Positions 1 through 10,707 of a stretch of DNA of 64,000 nt are shown piece after piece. The DNA lies in NCBI RefSeq assembly GCF_000425185.1, contig NZ_AULH01000020.1, forward strand, positions 30,210 to 94,209, written 5' to 3'. The notes below the pieces were generated by a model. That model saw only the letters and a program-made list of their open reading frames with translations, ran no database searches and had not been told where the DNA came from. The stretch is from Pleomorphomonas koreensis DSM 23070 (lineage in GTDB: Bacteria; Pseudomonadota; Alphaproteobacteria; Rhizobiales; Pleomorphomonadaceae). Within the stretch, counting starts at the first letter, position 1, and each line of letters opens with the position of its first letter. A program made the position numbers and the translations under genes.

Positions 1-1
1 C

Positions 2-1537
2 GCCTTCGAGTTTCCGGTGCATCCGATCCAGGAGACCGGCCGGCGGCCGACGGCGGCGCTCGACCGCAACCTCGCCTATCTCGGCCTGGTCGAGATCCTG
101 CACGGCTATCCGCTCGACGGCGTGGTGCTGACCACCGGCTGCGACAAGACGACGCCGGCGCTGATCATGGCCGCCGCCACCGTCGACCTGCCGGCCATCG
201 TCCTGTCGGGCGGGCCGATGCTCGACGGCTGGCACGAGGGCCGGCTGGCCGGTTCCGGCACCATCATCTGGCAGAAGCGTCTGGAGTTGGCCACCGGCAG
301 GATCGACTACGAGGAATTCATCGATGCCGCCGCCGCCTCGGCGCCGTCCGACGGCTACTGCAACACCATGGGCACCGCCTCGACCATGAACTGCCTGGCC
401 GAGGCGCTCGGCATGAGCCTGCCCGGCAACGCCTCCATACCCGCCCCCTATCGCGAGCGGGCGCAGATGGCCTACCATACCGGCCAGCGCATCGTCGCCA
501 TGGTCGAGGAGGATTTGCGGCCGTCGAAGATCCTGACGCGGCAGGCCATCGAGAACGCCATTGTCGTCAACTCGGCGATCGGCGGCTCCACCAACGCCCA
601 GCCGCACATCGTCGCCATCGCCCGCCATGCCGGCGTGCCGATCGCGCCGATGGACTGGCAGTCGGTCGGCTACGACGTGCCGCTGATGGTCAACATGCAG
701 CCGGCCGGCAGCCATCTGTCCGAGGGCTTCCACCGGGCCGGCGGTGTGCCGGTGGTCATGAAGGCGCTGCTCGACCACGGCCGCCTCAATGGCGAGGCGC
801 TCACCGTCACCGGCCGCACGGTGGCCGACAACATCGCCGCGGCACCGGCGCCGGATGGCGAGGTGATCAAGCCCTACGACGCGCCGATGAAGGAGAAGGC
901 CGGCTTCATCGTCCTGCACGGCAATCTCTTCGACGCCGCCATCATGAAGACCTCGGTGATATCGGAGGATTTCCGCCTTCGCTATCTGTCCAAGCCGGGA
1001 TCGGAAAACGTCTTCGAGGGGCCGGTTGTGGTGTTCGACGGCTCGGAGGACTACCACCACCGCATCGAGGATCCGGCGCTCGGCATCACCGCCGAAACCA
1101 TCCTGGTCATCCGCTATGCCGGCCCGGTCGGCTGGCCGGGCTCGGCCGAGGTGGTCAACATGCAGCCGCCGGCCGCCCTGATCGACAGGGGCATCGCCGC
1201 GCTGCCCTGCATGGGCGACGGCCGCCAGTCCGGCACGTCGGGTTCGCCCTCCATCCTCAACGCCTCGCCCGAGGCGGCGGTGGGCGGTGGTCTCGGCCTC
1301 CTCAGGACCGGCGACCGCATCCGCGTCGACCTCAACGCCGGCACCGCCGACGCGCTGGTCGATCCGGAGGAGTGGGAGCGCCGCCGCGCCGCCTTCGAGC
1401 CGGTCTATCCGGCCAGCCAGACGCCGTGGCAGGAACTCTACCGGACGACGGTCGGCCAGCTCGCCGACGGCGCCGTCATGGAGATGGCGGTGAAGTACCA
1501 GAAGGTCGTCGACAGCGTGCCGCGCGACAGCCACTGA
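2..1537 (+). CDS. IlvD/Edd-family sugar-acid dehydratase, 5' truncated by window
   Basis: The reading frame is open from base 2, so the gene begins before the window; about 511 residues are visible against roughly 570-600 for the family. IlvD/Edd enzymes dehydrate aldonic or dihydroxy acids using an iron-sulfur cluster. Two of the family's cluster cysteines are visible, in GCDKTTPA near the start and in YCNTMGTAST, as is the C-terminal glycine-rich segment GRQSGTSGSPS. Neighbouring aldose 1-epimerase and the pentose/hexose importer suggest a pentonate or galactonate-type substrate (arabinonate, xylonate) rather than the branched-chain amino acid pathway; that is inference from context. It converges on the GntR regulator. 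Confidence 0.88.
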   Translation, partial: AFEFPVHPIQETGRRPTAALDRNLAYLGLVEILHGYPLDGVVLTTGCDKTTPALIMAAATVDLPAIVLSGGPMLDGWHEGRLAGSGTIIWQKRLELATGRIDYEEFIDAAAASAPSDGYCNTMGTASTMNCLAEALGMSLPGNASIPAPYRERAQMAYHTGQRIVAMVEEDLRPSKILTRQAIENAIVVNSAIGGSTNAQPHIVAIARHAGVPIAPMDWQSVGYDVPLMVNMQPAGSHLSEGFHRAGGVPVVMKALLDHGRLNGEALTVTGRTVADNIAAAPAPDGEVIKPYDAPMKEKAGFIVLHGNLFDAAIMKTSVISEDFRLRYLSKPGSENVFEGPVVVFDGSEDYHHRIEDPALGITAETILVIRYAGPVGWPGSAEVVNMQPPAALIDRGIAALPCMGDGRQSGTSGSPSILNASPEAAVGGGLGLLRTGDRIRVDLNAGTADALVDPEEWERRRAAFEPVYPASQTPWQELYRTTVGQLADGAVMEMAVKYQKVVDSVPRDSH

Positions 1538-1607
1538 CGCATGGCGCCGAAAAGTTGCAGACGTTTCGGGTGACGCCACGCGCTGGAAAACAGCGTCTGG
1601 AAACGGC

Positions 1608-2324
1608 TCACTCGCGCGCGGCGGCCGTCACCCGCGCCGCGCCGAGGCGGATCGTCTCGACGATGGCGGCGGCCGCCGCCTCGCCGTCGCCATCGCCGAT
1701 CGCCGTCACCACGGCGCGATGGGCGGCGCAGGAGATGGCCTTGGCCTTGGGGTCGTTGACCGGCACGGTGATGGTGAAGGTGGCGGCCAGCGCCACCTCG
1801 ATCAGCGCCGACGCCGTGCGGAAGAACGGGTTGCCGCTCAGCCGGGCAATCGCCAGGTGGAAGTCGAGATCGGCGGCGGCGAAGCCGGCGGGCGAGGCAT
1901 CCGGCGCCTCCATGCGGTCGACGATGGCATGCAGGGCGGCCACGTCCGCCTCGCCCCGCCGCCCGGCGGCCAGCGATGCCGCCACCGGCTCCAGCGCCAG
2001 GCGGACGTCGGAGAGGTGAGCGAGCAGTTCGAGGCCGATACCGCAATCGAGGTGCCAGCGCAGCATGTCCGGATCGAGCAGGTTCCAGCTGGTCCGCTCG
2101 ACGACGCGGGTGCCGACGCGCGTCTTGGGCTGGATCAGTCCCTTGGCGGCCAGCGTCTTCAGCGACTCCCGGAGCACGGTGCGCGACACGCCGAAGCGCG
2201 CCATCAGCTCGGCGTCGGACGGTAGCAAGCTGCCCTCCGGCCGTTGTCCGCCGACGATCTCGTGGGCAAGCTCGCGCACGATGTCGTCCTGGCGGGCGCG
2301 TTTCACCACCGTGCGTCGTGTCAT
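1608..2324 (-). CDS. GntR-family (FadR/FCD subgroup) transcriptional regulator
   Basis: This 238-residue protein has an N-terminal winged helix (about residues 12-75, with PSDAELMARFGVSRTVLRES as the HTH core) and a C-terminal all-helical FCD ligand domain. Candidate metal-binding residues are visible in DLDFHLAIARLSGNPFF and the later AAHRAVV. FCD regulators usually sense organic acids or sugar acids and repress the adjacent catabolic genes. It lies between the convergent dehydratase and the divergent aldose epimerase, so it probably controls this sugar locus. Two inverted repeats in its divergent promoter region are candidate operators. The ligand is unknown. Confidence 0.88.
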   Translation of the reverse strand: MTRRTVVKRARQDDIVRELAHEIVGGQRPEGSLLPSDAELMARFGVSRTVLRESLKTLAAKGLIQPKTRVGTRVVERTSWNLLDPDMLRWHLDCGIGLELLAHLSDVRLALEPVAASLAAGRRGEADVAALHAIVDRMEAPDASPAGFAAADLDFHLAIARLSGNPFFRTASALIEVALAATFTITVPVNDPKAKAISCAAHRAVVTAIGDGDGEAAAAAIVETIRLGAARVTAAARE

Positions 2325-2416
2325 GCGTCCCTCACAGAACCGCTCGGGTGTCCGCCGCGAATCGCGGTGCGGCGACCGTTGGCGCGAAGCTGGTGCGACT
2401 ATGCCACAACGGTCCC

Positions 2417-2445
2417 GCGTTGACAGCCGGCAGAAAGGTCAACGC
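2417..2445. promoter_or_regulatory. Inverted repeat in gntR/galM divergent promoter
   Basis: Perfect 8-bp arms, GCGTTGAC (2417-2424) and GTCAACGC (2438-2445), are separated by 13 bp. The site lies between the divergent GntR regulator and the aldose epimerase. It could be an operator; the binding protein is inferred only from position. Confidence 0.4.
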
Positions 2446-2480
2446 CGAAAAAACCTTTTGTTTTCCGCGAACTTGAGCGA

Positions 2481-2496
2481 GATTGACTGATCAATC
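2481..2496. promoter_or_regulatory. Candidate GntR-type operator
   Basis: GATTGA and TCAATC arms flank a 4-bp spacer (CTGA), giving a compact palindrome 36 bp before the epimerase start codon. Its size and short spacing suit a FadR-subgroup GntR dimer. The match to the adjacent regulator is inference. Confidence 0.4.
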
Positions 2497-2531
2497 GAAA
2501 AGGCGGCTCCAACGGGGCTCGGGAGGCAGGC

Positions 2532-3494
2532 ATGACCAATCCGGCAGACGATTTCACGACGCTCGACGGCGGCGACGGGCTGAGGGCGGTGTTCAGCCCG
2601 GCCGGCGCGCAACTGGTGGCGCTCTACGTGCCGACCCGTTCCGGCGGACCGGTGCAGACGGTGATGGGGTCGTCCGGCCGTCTCGACGCCCCCGACGGCG
2701 ACAGCTGGGCCGGCACCATCTGCGGCCGCTTCGCCAACCGTATCGCCGGCGCCAGCTTCACGCTCGACGGCGTCAGCTACCACCTGCCGGCCAACGAGGG
2801 CGACAAGCAGCTCCACGGCGGCGAGGCCGGCTTCGGTCATCTGATCTGGCGGGCCGAGAAGACGGACAAGGAGGTGGTGTTCCGCCTCGATTCGCCCGAC
2901 GGCGACATGGGCTATCCCGGCGCCCTCGCCGTGAAGGCGGCCTACGGCTTCGACGGCCACACGCTTTACCTCGACATGACCGCCACCACGACCAAGCCGA
3001 CGGTGGTCAATCTGACGCACCACGTCTACTGGAACCTGCTCGGCAAGGGCGACATCCTCGGCCACCTCATGCAGATCCCGGCCAGCCGCTACACGCCGGT
3101 CGGCGACAATCTCATCCCGCTCGGACCCCTTGCCGAGGTGGCCGGCACCCGCTTCGATTTCCGCGACAAGCGGCCGATCGCCGGCGCCTACGACCACAAT
3201 TTCGTGCTCGACGCCGGCCGCGGCGCGCTGCACCTCGGCGCCCGCGCCATCGAGCCGGTCACCGGCCGCACGCTGGAGGTCTGGACCACCGAGCCCGGCA
3301 TCCAGCTCTACACCGGCGAGCATTTCTCGCCGGCGATCAAGGCGCCCTTCTCGGAGCATGTGAAGAACGCCGGCTTCGCGCTGGAGCCGCAGACCTACCC
3401 CAATGCCGCCAACGAGCCGAGCTATCCGAGCCCGGTGCTGCGGCCGGGCGAGACCTATCACCACCGCATCGAGTGGCGCTTCTCGGGCTTCTGA
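2532..3494 (+). CDS. galM: Aldose 1-epimerase (galactose mutarotase)
   Basis: This enzyme interconverts alpha and beta anomers of free aldoses in the cytoplasm. The 320 residues cover a complete GalM-type beta-sandwich: GRFANRIAGASFTLDG near residue 70, the histidine-bearing HHVYWNLLGKGD near residue 160, and the late LEPQTYPNAAN that supplies the catalytic glutamate. The start has a strong GGGAGG ribosome site 5-10 nt upstream. It sits between the sugar-acid dehydratase/GntR pair and the convergent chvE-gguAB importer, fitting processing of imported galactose, arabinose or xylose before oxidation. A Rho-independent terminator follows at 3517. Confidence 0.93.
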   Translation: MTNPADDFTTLDGGDGLRAVFSPAGAQLVALYVPTRSGGPVQTVMGSSGRLDAPDGDSWAGTICGRFANRIAGASFTLDGVSYHLPANEGDKQLHGGEAGFGHLIWRAEKTDKEVVFRLDSPDGDMGYPGALAVKAAYGFDGHTLYLDMTATTTKPTVVNLTHHVYWNLLGKGDILGHLMQIPASRYTPVGDNLIPLGPLAEVAGTRFDFRDKRPIAGAYDHNFVLDAGRGALHLGARAIEPVTGRTLEVWTTEPGIQLYTGEHFSPAIKAPFSEHVKNAGFALEPQTYPNAANEPSYPSPVLRPGETYHHRIEWRFSGF

Positions 3495-3516
3495 GGCCAT
3501 TTTCCAGAAGCATCGA

Positions 3517-3551
3517 GGCCGCGCTCCGGGCAACCGGGGCGCGGCCTTTTT
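3517..3551 (+). terminator. Rho-independent terminator of galM
   Basis: A 13-bp stem (GGCCGCGCTCCGG with CCGGGGCGCGGCC, one G-T pair) with a GCAA loop is followed by five T. It lies 22 bp after the galM stop on the plus strand. Confidence 0.85.
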
Positions 3552-3572
3552 CGTGGCGCGCGCGGCGGCAAC

Positions 3573-3600
3573 AAAAAGCCGGGACCTCGCGGCCCCGGCT
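3573..3600 (-). terminator. Rho-independent terminator of gguB
   Basis: Read on the minus strand, AGCCGGG and CCCGGCT arms form a 7-bp stem followed by a run of five T. It lies just after the gguB stop, so the convergent galM and gguB each have their own terminator. Confidence 0.75.
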
Positions 3601-3626
3601 CGACAGGTGGCGAGGAGGATGAAGCC

Positions 3627-4834
3627 TCAGCCCTTCTGCTTGTTGTAGAGGTCGAACACCACGGCCGCCAGCAGCACCATGCCCTTGACCATCTGCTGGA
3701 AGTCGATGCCGAGGCCCATGATCGACATGCCGTTGTTCAGCACGCCCATGATGAAGGCGCCGACCACCGCGCCGGTGATCTTGCCGACGCCGCCGGTCGT
3801 CGAGGCGCCGCCGATGAAGCAGGCGGCGATGACGTCGAGTTCGAAGCCGTTACCGGCCTTCGGCGTCGAGGAGTTGAGGCGGGCGGCGACGATCAGGCCG
3901 GCGAAGGCGGCGAGAACGCCCATGTTGATGAAGGTGTAGAAGGACAGGCGCTCGGTGTTGATGCCCGAGAGCCGCGTCGCCTTCTCGTTGCCGCCGAGCG
4001 CGTAGATACGGCGGCCGATGGTCGTGCGGGTGGTGACGAAGGTGTAGAAGGCGATCAGCACGCCCATGATCACCAGGATGTTCGGGAAGCCCTTGTAGGT
4101 CGAAAGCTGGTAGCCGAGGGCCAGCATCACCGCCACCAGGACGGCGTTGCGCGTGATGAAGAAGGCGAAGGGCTCCACCTCGATGCCGTGCGACTCGTTG
4201 AGCTTGCGGCCGCGCCAGGACAGGTAGACCAGCAGCGCCGGAATGGCGATCGTCAGGATGAGCGAGGTCGAGTGCAGGCCGCCCATGTCGAACAGGTCGG
4301 GCAGGAAGCCGGTGGAGAGCTTCTGGAACTCGGCCGGGAACGGGCCGATGTTCATGCCGCCCAGCAACCAGAGCGTCAGGCCGCGGAACACCAGCATGCC
4401 GGCCAGCGTGACGATGAAGGCGGGTATGTGGTGGTAGGCGATCCAGTAGCCCTGCGCCGCGCCGATGGCGCCACCGAGGATCAGGCAGACCAGCGACGTC
4501 GTCCAGGGATCGATCTTGTAGTTGACCATCATCACCGCCGCCACGGCGCCGATGATGGCGACGATGGAGCCGACGGACAGGTCGATGTGCCCGGCGACGA
4601 TGACCAGCAGCATGCCGAGCGCCATGATGACGACGAAGGAATTCTGCAGCACCAGGTTGGTCAGGTTGACGGGGCGGAAGAGCACGCCGCCGGTGATGAT
4701 CTGGAAGAAGACCATGATCACCACGAGCGCGATCAGGATGCCGTATTCGCGCATGTTCTGCCGAAGGAAGACGGCGAGCGACGGAGCGGCCGTCGGCGGA
4801 ACGGCCGTCCTGGTGGCTTCGTTGGGCGTATTCA

Positions 4835-4835
<1 letters not shown>
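3627..4835 (-). CDS. gguB: Multiple-monosaccharide ABC transporter permease GguB
   Basis: This inner-membrane permease of the CUT2 (ribose/xylose type) sugar importer has about 402 residues with some ten hydrophobic segments. The family motif MALGMLLVIVAGHIDLSVGS lies near residue 75 and a glycine-rich FIGGASTTGGVGKITGAVVG near residue 350. A TTG lies one codon upstream, but I chose the ATG because it overlaps the gguA stop (TGATG) and has GGGAGAAGG before it. It is the last gene of chvE-gguA-gguB. In Agrobacterium this type carries arabinose, galactose, xylose and glucose; the substrate here is inferred by family. Confidence 0.92.
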
Positions 4836-6373
<1,538 letters not shown>

Positions 6374-6542
6374 GCGAGGCTCCTTTGTCCGCCGATCTCC
6401 GATGGGCGACAGGCAGAATGGTCTTGTTGTTAGGTGTTGCCGCCAGGGGCACCAAAGGCGCACCGATCCGCACAGCGGGCAGATTGGAGACCGCGCGAGG
6501 GACATGGCCCCCCGCGCGGATCATCAGATCATCAGGACCGGA

Positions 6543-7604
6543 TCAGAGGTCCGATTCCTTGTAGTAGCCGGAGTCGATGACGATCTCCTTGTAGTTGTCC
6601 TTGGTGACCAGCACCGGCTTCAGCAGGTAGGACGGAACGACCTTGACGCCGTTGTCGTAGGTCTTGGTGTCGTTGACTTCCACTTCCTTGCCCTCGAGGG
6701 CTTCCGACACCATCTTCACCGTCTGCTTGGCCAGCTCGCGGGTGTCCTTGAAGATCGTCGAATACTGCTCGCCGGCGATGATCGCCTTGACGGACGGCAG
6801 CTCGGCGTCCTGGCCGGACACGTACGGCATCGGCGTGCCTTCGGTGCCGTAGCCGACGCCCTTCAGCGACGAGATGATGCCGATCGAGATGCCGTCATAG
6901 GGCGACAGCACGGCGTCGACATGCTTGTCGGTGTAGTTGGCCGACAGGATGTTGTCCATGCGGGCCTGGGCGGTGGCGCCGTCCCAGCGCATGGTCGCCA
7001 CCTGGGCGAAGTCCGTCTGGCCCGACTGCACGACCAGCTTGCCGCTGTCGATGTAGGGCTTCAGGACGCTCATGGCGCCATTGAAGAAGAAGGTGGCGTT
7101 GTTGTCGTCGGGCGAGCCGGCGAACAGTTCGATGTTGAACGGGCCCTTGCCGTCCTTGAGGCCGAGCGGGGCCTCGAGCGACGACGCCTGGAGCACGCCG
7201 ACCTGGAAGTTGTCGAAGGTCGAGTAGTAGTCGACGTTCGGCGAGTTGCGGATCAGGCGGTCATAGGCGAACACCTTGACGCCGGCCTCGTGGGCCTTGG
7301 CCAGGATGTCGGTCAGCGTCGTGCCGTCGATCGAGGCGATGACGAGGACGTCGACGCCCTTGGTCACCATGTTCTCGATCTGGTTGAGCTGGTTCGGGAT
7401 GTCGTCCTCGGCATACTGGAGGTCGGTCTCGAAGCCGGCGGCCTGGAACTGCTCGACCATGCTGTGGCCGTCGGAGATCCAGCGCGAGGACGACTGCGTC
7501 GGCATGGCGATGCCGACCTTGCCCTTCTCGGCGGCGTAAGACGCGGTGGCCAGGGCGGAAACGCCGATCACGAGCGTGGCAGCCAGAATCTTGGTAAGCT
7601 TCAT
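6543..7604 (-). CDS. chvE: Periplasmic multiple-sugar-binding protein ChvE
   Basis: The 353-residue precursor starts with a clear Sec signal (residues 1-24, ending ASYAAE) followed by a periplasmic binding protein type I fold. [19 protein letters not shown] near residue 28 is typical of ChvE/XylF-like aldose binders, and the run [20 protein letters not shown] is the usual hinge segment. In Agrobacterium ChvE delivers arabinose, galactose and glucose to GguAB and also relays sugars to the VirA sensor; no virA is seen here. It is first in the chvE-gguA-gguB operon, and a GGGGGAGAG ribosome site precedes the ATG. Confidence 0.93.
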   Translation of the reverse strand: MKLTKILAATLVIGVSALATASYAAEKGKVGIAMPTQSSSRWISDGHSMVEQFQAAGFETDLQYAEDDIPNQLNQIENMVTKGVDVLVIASIDGTTLTDILAKAHEAGVKVFAYDRLIRNSPNVDYYSTFDNFQVGVLQASSLEAPLGLKDGKGPFNIELFAGSPDDNNATFFFNGAMSVLKPYIDSGKLVVQSGQTDFAQVATMRWDGATAQARMDNILSANYTDKHVDAVLSPYDGISIGIISSLKGVGYGTEGTPMPYVSGQDAELPSVKAIIAGEQYSTIFKDTRELAKQTVKMVSEALEGKEVEVNDTKTYDNGVKVVPSYLLKPVLVTKDNYKEIVIDSGYYKESDL

Positions 7605-7666
7605 TCTCTCCCCCTTCGATCCCGGATGGGCCGGCGATCTGCCGCCCCTCGGGAATTCCGTGTGAG

Positions 7667-7677
7667 TTGGTGACCAA
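7667..7677. promoter_or_regulatory. Candidate GntR-type operator upstream of chvE
   Basis: TTGGT-G-ACCAA is an odd-centred palindrome 63 bp before the chvE start. Many FadR-subgroup GntR repressors bind TTGGT/ACCAA half-sites, and the nearest such regulator is at 1608-2324. The pairing is inference. Confidence 0.4.
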
Positions 7678-7681
7678 TTCC

Positions 7682-7704
7682 GTCAGGCGCGGATGGCGCC
7701 TGAC
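7682..7704. promoter_or_regulatory. Perfect 9-bp hairpin upstream of chvE
   Basis: GTCAGGCGC and GCGCCTGAC arms flank the loop GGATG. No T-run follows on either strand. It lies next to the TTGGT palindrome, so it may be an operator or an mRNA leader structure for chvE. Confidence 0.4.
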
Positions 7705-8459
7705 GTCCTCATAAAGCAGGACGTTCCCGCCTTATTCCTCATGGGGTCCGGCGACGGGCCGCCGCCGGATCCGCTCCTTCCATCCGTGCCGATCGATGCG
7801 AGGGCAGGGGAAGGACCTCCTTGTCGCAACGGGCGGCCAACCGGCCACCGCTGCAAAGCCGCCCCGATCGAGGCGGCGAACCATTGTCTCCGGCATCCTC
7901 CCGGACAGGCGCGAGCCGAATCCGCCCGGCGGACGGCGCGCCTGCTTTCTCCGAGCGGCAGTTTCACCCAAACGGCGCCCGTGTCCAGACCTCGGCCGCA
8001 CCGACCATCGACTAAGGTGGCAACGGTACGGGTCGGGCGGGCGGCGGAATATGGCGCGGCAGGGCGGAGGCCAAAGGCCGGAACGCTGCCGATGCGACGG
8101 ACGAAAGAGGAAAATCCTCCCGCCACGCCGGATGCATCGCATCGGGGCATGACATCTTTGTCCGTGGACGAAACGCCTTGTCGGGTGGGGCGCGATCCTG
8201 TCATGTCGGGGCGAAGCGCCGCAAACGACCAGATAGCATCGGCCACAGGCCGCGCACTGCCGCAGGCACTACGCTCGCAACTCCCTGTCATACCTGATTT
8301 TTCCCCCGATCCGGCCGTGAACTCCGGTCCTCTTCCCAGGCGCCGGAACGACTTTATGTAATAGTTTAGCCAAGCGGCCTCGCCTCCGCAAGTCCCGCCT
8401 TTATCCGTGCAATCCCGTGCATTTTGACGATAGGGGAATATGGTGCTCTGGCAAACCGA

Positions 8460-8600
8460 CGAAATCAAAAGGGAAAATTCGACTTTAGGAGAATTTTGAG
8501 CGTTTTTTGACGATCCAAAATTTTTAAATTCGAGAATCGAAGAAAATTTTTATAGGTAAAATACAAAATAGATGATTTTAAGTAGAATATGGAAGACATT
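8460..8600. other. AT-rich island with nested inverted and direct repeats
   Basis: Composition drops sharply from the high-GC surroundings. Inside are AAAATTC/GAATTTT arms (8474-8480 and 8491-8497, 10-bp spacer), two copies of AAAATTTTT (8517 and 8543, 26 bp apart), and TTCGA-GAA-TCGAA (8529-8541) between them. No coding sequence is supported. It may be a xenogeneic-silencer (MucR/Ros-type) target, a bent promoter region or a scar of foreign DNA. Confidence 0.5.
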
Positions 8601-9096
8601 CCTATATTTCGACGTGTGTTGTTCCCCGTCCGGCCTTTTCTCTGGCTCCGCCAAACCCCGGAAGTTTTCCCGGAGGCATGGCGTGGAGGCGAGGCTTTCC
8701 TCGTCGAATGGGAACAGGATCGTCCATGTTTTGATGAACGTTTCGGTCGAATTTCGGCCCTCAAAACGTTGTCGGGCCGGCTCAGGCGCTCCGGAGGAAC
8801 CGCGGAAGCCGGCGGAACAGCCGGGAGATGGGGTGCCGGCGGCCCGTTTGCCGCCCTGTCGCGGCGCTCAGGGCCGGCCGCCTGCTGGCGCCGGACCTGG
8901 TATCGGCTCGCCCACGACCGAGGTGCGGCGCGTGATCAGAACCATCGTTTCGGGCATGGCAACTGTGGCAAAAGGGAATGAGTCCGGTCGCAGCAGGCAG
9001 CGAAGCAGTACGGCGCGGCGCGGCGCAGCCGACCCGGATCGGAAGAAATGACGAGGCGATGCCACCCGAGACGGCGAGCCGCCTCCTGAGCGGCGG

Positions 9097-9137
9097 AAAA
9101 GCTCGCGGCGCGGGCGGGCCTCGTCCACGCCGCGCCG
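9097..9137 (-). terminator. Possible terminator of glmU
   Basis: Arms CGGCGCGG (9106-9113) and CCGCGCCG (9130-9137) flank a 16-nt loop. On the minus strand a short run of four T follows after five bases. It lies 12 bp beyond the glmU stop; the long loop and weak T-run make it uncertain. Confidence 0.35.
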
Positions 9138-9148
9138 GCAAGTGGACC

Positions 9149-10513
9149 TCAGCCGGCCGGCTTCGCCGCCTTCCTGGCGACCAGCGCCGCCTTGATGGCG
9201 GCACCCCGTCCCTCCTTCACCTCCTGGCGGGCGCGGCCGAACACCAGCGCGTCGTCGGGCACATCGGTGGTGATCACCGAGCCGGCGGCGGTCAGCGCGT
9301 TGTCGCCGATCCTGACCGGCGCCACCATCACCGTGTTGGAGCCGACGAAGACATCGGCGCCGATGGTGGTCTTGTGCTTGAACACGCCGTCGTAGTTGCA
9401 GGTGATGGTGCCGGCGCCGACGTTGGTGCGGGCGCCGATCGAGGCGTCGCCGATATAGGTGAGGTGGTTGACCTTGGCGCCGCGATCGACGCGGGCGTTC
9501 TTGATCTCGACGAAGTTGCCGACGTGGACGTTCTCGGCGAGGTCGGCGCCGGGGCGCAGCCGCGCATAGGGACCGACGATCGCCCCGGAGGCGACGCGGG
9601 CGCCTTCGAGATGGCTGAAGGCGCGGATCGTCACGCCCGACGCCACCTCGACGCCGGGCGCGAACACCACGTTGGGCTCGACGATCACGTCGCGGCCGAG
9701 CCGCGTGTCATGGGAGAAGAACACTGTTTCAGGGGCGACCAGCGTCGCGCCGGCCGCCATGGCCTCGTCACGCGCCCGCCGCTGGAAGATGGCCTCGGCG
9801 GCGGCGAGCTGGGCGCGATCGTTGACGCCGACGAACTCGCTCTCGTCGTCGCCGATCAATGCCTCGGCCCTGAGGCCGCGCGCCGTGGCGATGGCGATGG
9901 CGTCGGTCAGATAGTATTCGCCCTTGGCGTTGGCGTTGCCGATGGCGTCGAGCAGGTCCGGCAACAGGCCGGGCCGGAAGGCCATGATGCCGGAGTTGCA
10001 GAGCCGGATCGCCTTGGTTGCCGCGTCGGCGTCCTTTTCCTCGACGATGGCGACCAGCCGGCCGTCCTCGACGATCAGCCGGCCGTAGCCGGTCGGCGCG
10101 TCGGTGGCAAAGCCGAGCAGCGCGATGTCGGCGCCGGCTCCGAGCCGGCCGATCAGCGCGGCGATGGTGGCCGGCCGGACCAGCGGCGTGTCGCCGAACA
10201 GCACCAGCACCGGGCCGGCGTGGCCGGTCAGCGCTTGGCGCGCCGACAGCGCGGCGTGCGCCGTGCCGAGCCGCTCGCGCTGCTCGAATACCCGTGCATC
10301 CGGCGCCGCCTTGGCGAGATGGGCGCGCACCTTGTCGGCACCGGCGCCGATCACCACCGCCAACCGGCCGGCGCCGCCGGCGCGGGCGCTGTCCAGCACC
10401 GCGTCGATCAGCGGCCGGCCGCCGATCGGGTGCATCACCTTCGGCTGGTCGGATTTCATGCGCGTGCCTTCTCCGGCCGCGAGGACGACGGCGAGGCAGG
10501 ACGGATCGGTCAT
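9149..10513 (-). CDS. glmU: Bifunctional UDP-N-acetylglucosamine pyrophosphorylase / glucosamine-1-phosphate N-acetyltransferase
   Basis: GlmU makes UDP-GlcNAc for peptidoglycan and lipopolysaccharide in two steps: acetylation of glucosamine-1-phosphate and uridylyl transfer. The N-terminal nucleotidyltransferase carries LAAGEGTRMKSDQPKVMHP (from residue 11). From about residue 250 a left-handed beta-helix of hexapeptide repeats follows, including the acetyltransferase segment NFVEIKNARVDRGAKVNHLT. At 454 residues it is full length. glmS, often the next gene in rhizobia, is absent downstream. The divergent neighbour is a Nudix hydrolase. Confidence 0.96.
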   Translation of the reverse strand: MTDPSCLAVVLAAGEGTRMKSDQPKVMHPIGGRPLIDAVLDSARAGGAGRLAVVIGAGADKVRAHLAKAAPDARVFEQRERLGTAHAALSARQALTGHAGPVLVLFGDTPLVRPATIAALIGRLGAGADIALLGFATDAPTGYGRLIVEDGRLVAIVEEKDADAATKAIRLCNSGIMAFRPGLLPDLLDAIGNANAKGEYYLTDAIAIATARGLRAEALIGDDESEFVGVNDRAQLAAAEAIFQRRARDEAMAAGATLVAPETVFFSHDTRLGRDVIVEPNVVFAPGVEVASGVTIRAFSHLEGARVASGAIVGPYARLRPGADLAENVHVGNFVEIKNARVDRGAKVNHLTYIGDASIGARTNVGAGTITCNYDGVFKHKTTIGADVFVGSNTVMVAPVRIGDNALTAAGSVITTDVPDDALVFGRARQEVKEGRGAAIKAALVARKAAKPAG

Positions 10514-10707
10514 GGTGAGGCTCCCAAACGATATCGCCGCATTTGGCCGAGGCGCGGGGTGGCGGTCAAGCGCCGACTGTGGCCGGCCGGCGACAGCTTC
10601 GGCCGGCCGGCATCGCTCGAGAAGCGACGCAGCGCCCGCCGCGCTGGCGGCGCCGGGGGCGGGCGGCTATCAAGGATCGCAATCAACAGAGATCGAGGAG
10701 GCTTCGC

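Larger units (their letters stand above)
7605..9148. other. 1.5-kb stretch without a recognisable gene
   Basis: Between the 5' end of chvE and the 3' end of glmU I find no protein that looks like a known family; frames open here have low-complexity, arginine/proline-rich content typical of antisense or random GC-rich DNA. The stretch holds the chvE upstream sites (7667-7704), an AT-rich island (8460-8600), and a weak terminator of glmU near 9097-9137. It may be a decayed gene region or a long regulatory leader. Confidence 0.6.

Noticed and set aside
7693..8361. Open frame of 222 codons in the gene-poor stretch
   Set aside because: Arginine/proline-rich, without recognisable motif, ribosome site or neighbour logic.
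8355..8440. Possible tRNA or attachment site in the sequence near TTTAGCCAAGCGG
   Set aside because: No cloverleaf could be built and no T-loop consensus or CCA end follows.
7878..8957. Two 19-bp near-matches (7878-7896 and 8939-8957) that both read MPETMV on the minus strand
   Set aside because: Three mismatches all at third codon positions looked like coding conservation, but given the very large number of sequence pairs in this region such a match can arise by chance, and the frames diverge at once.
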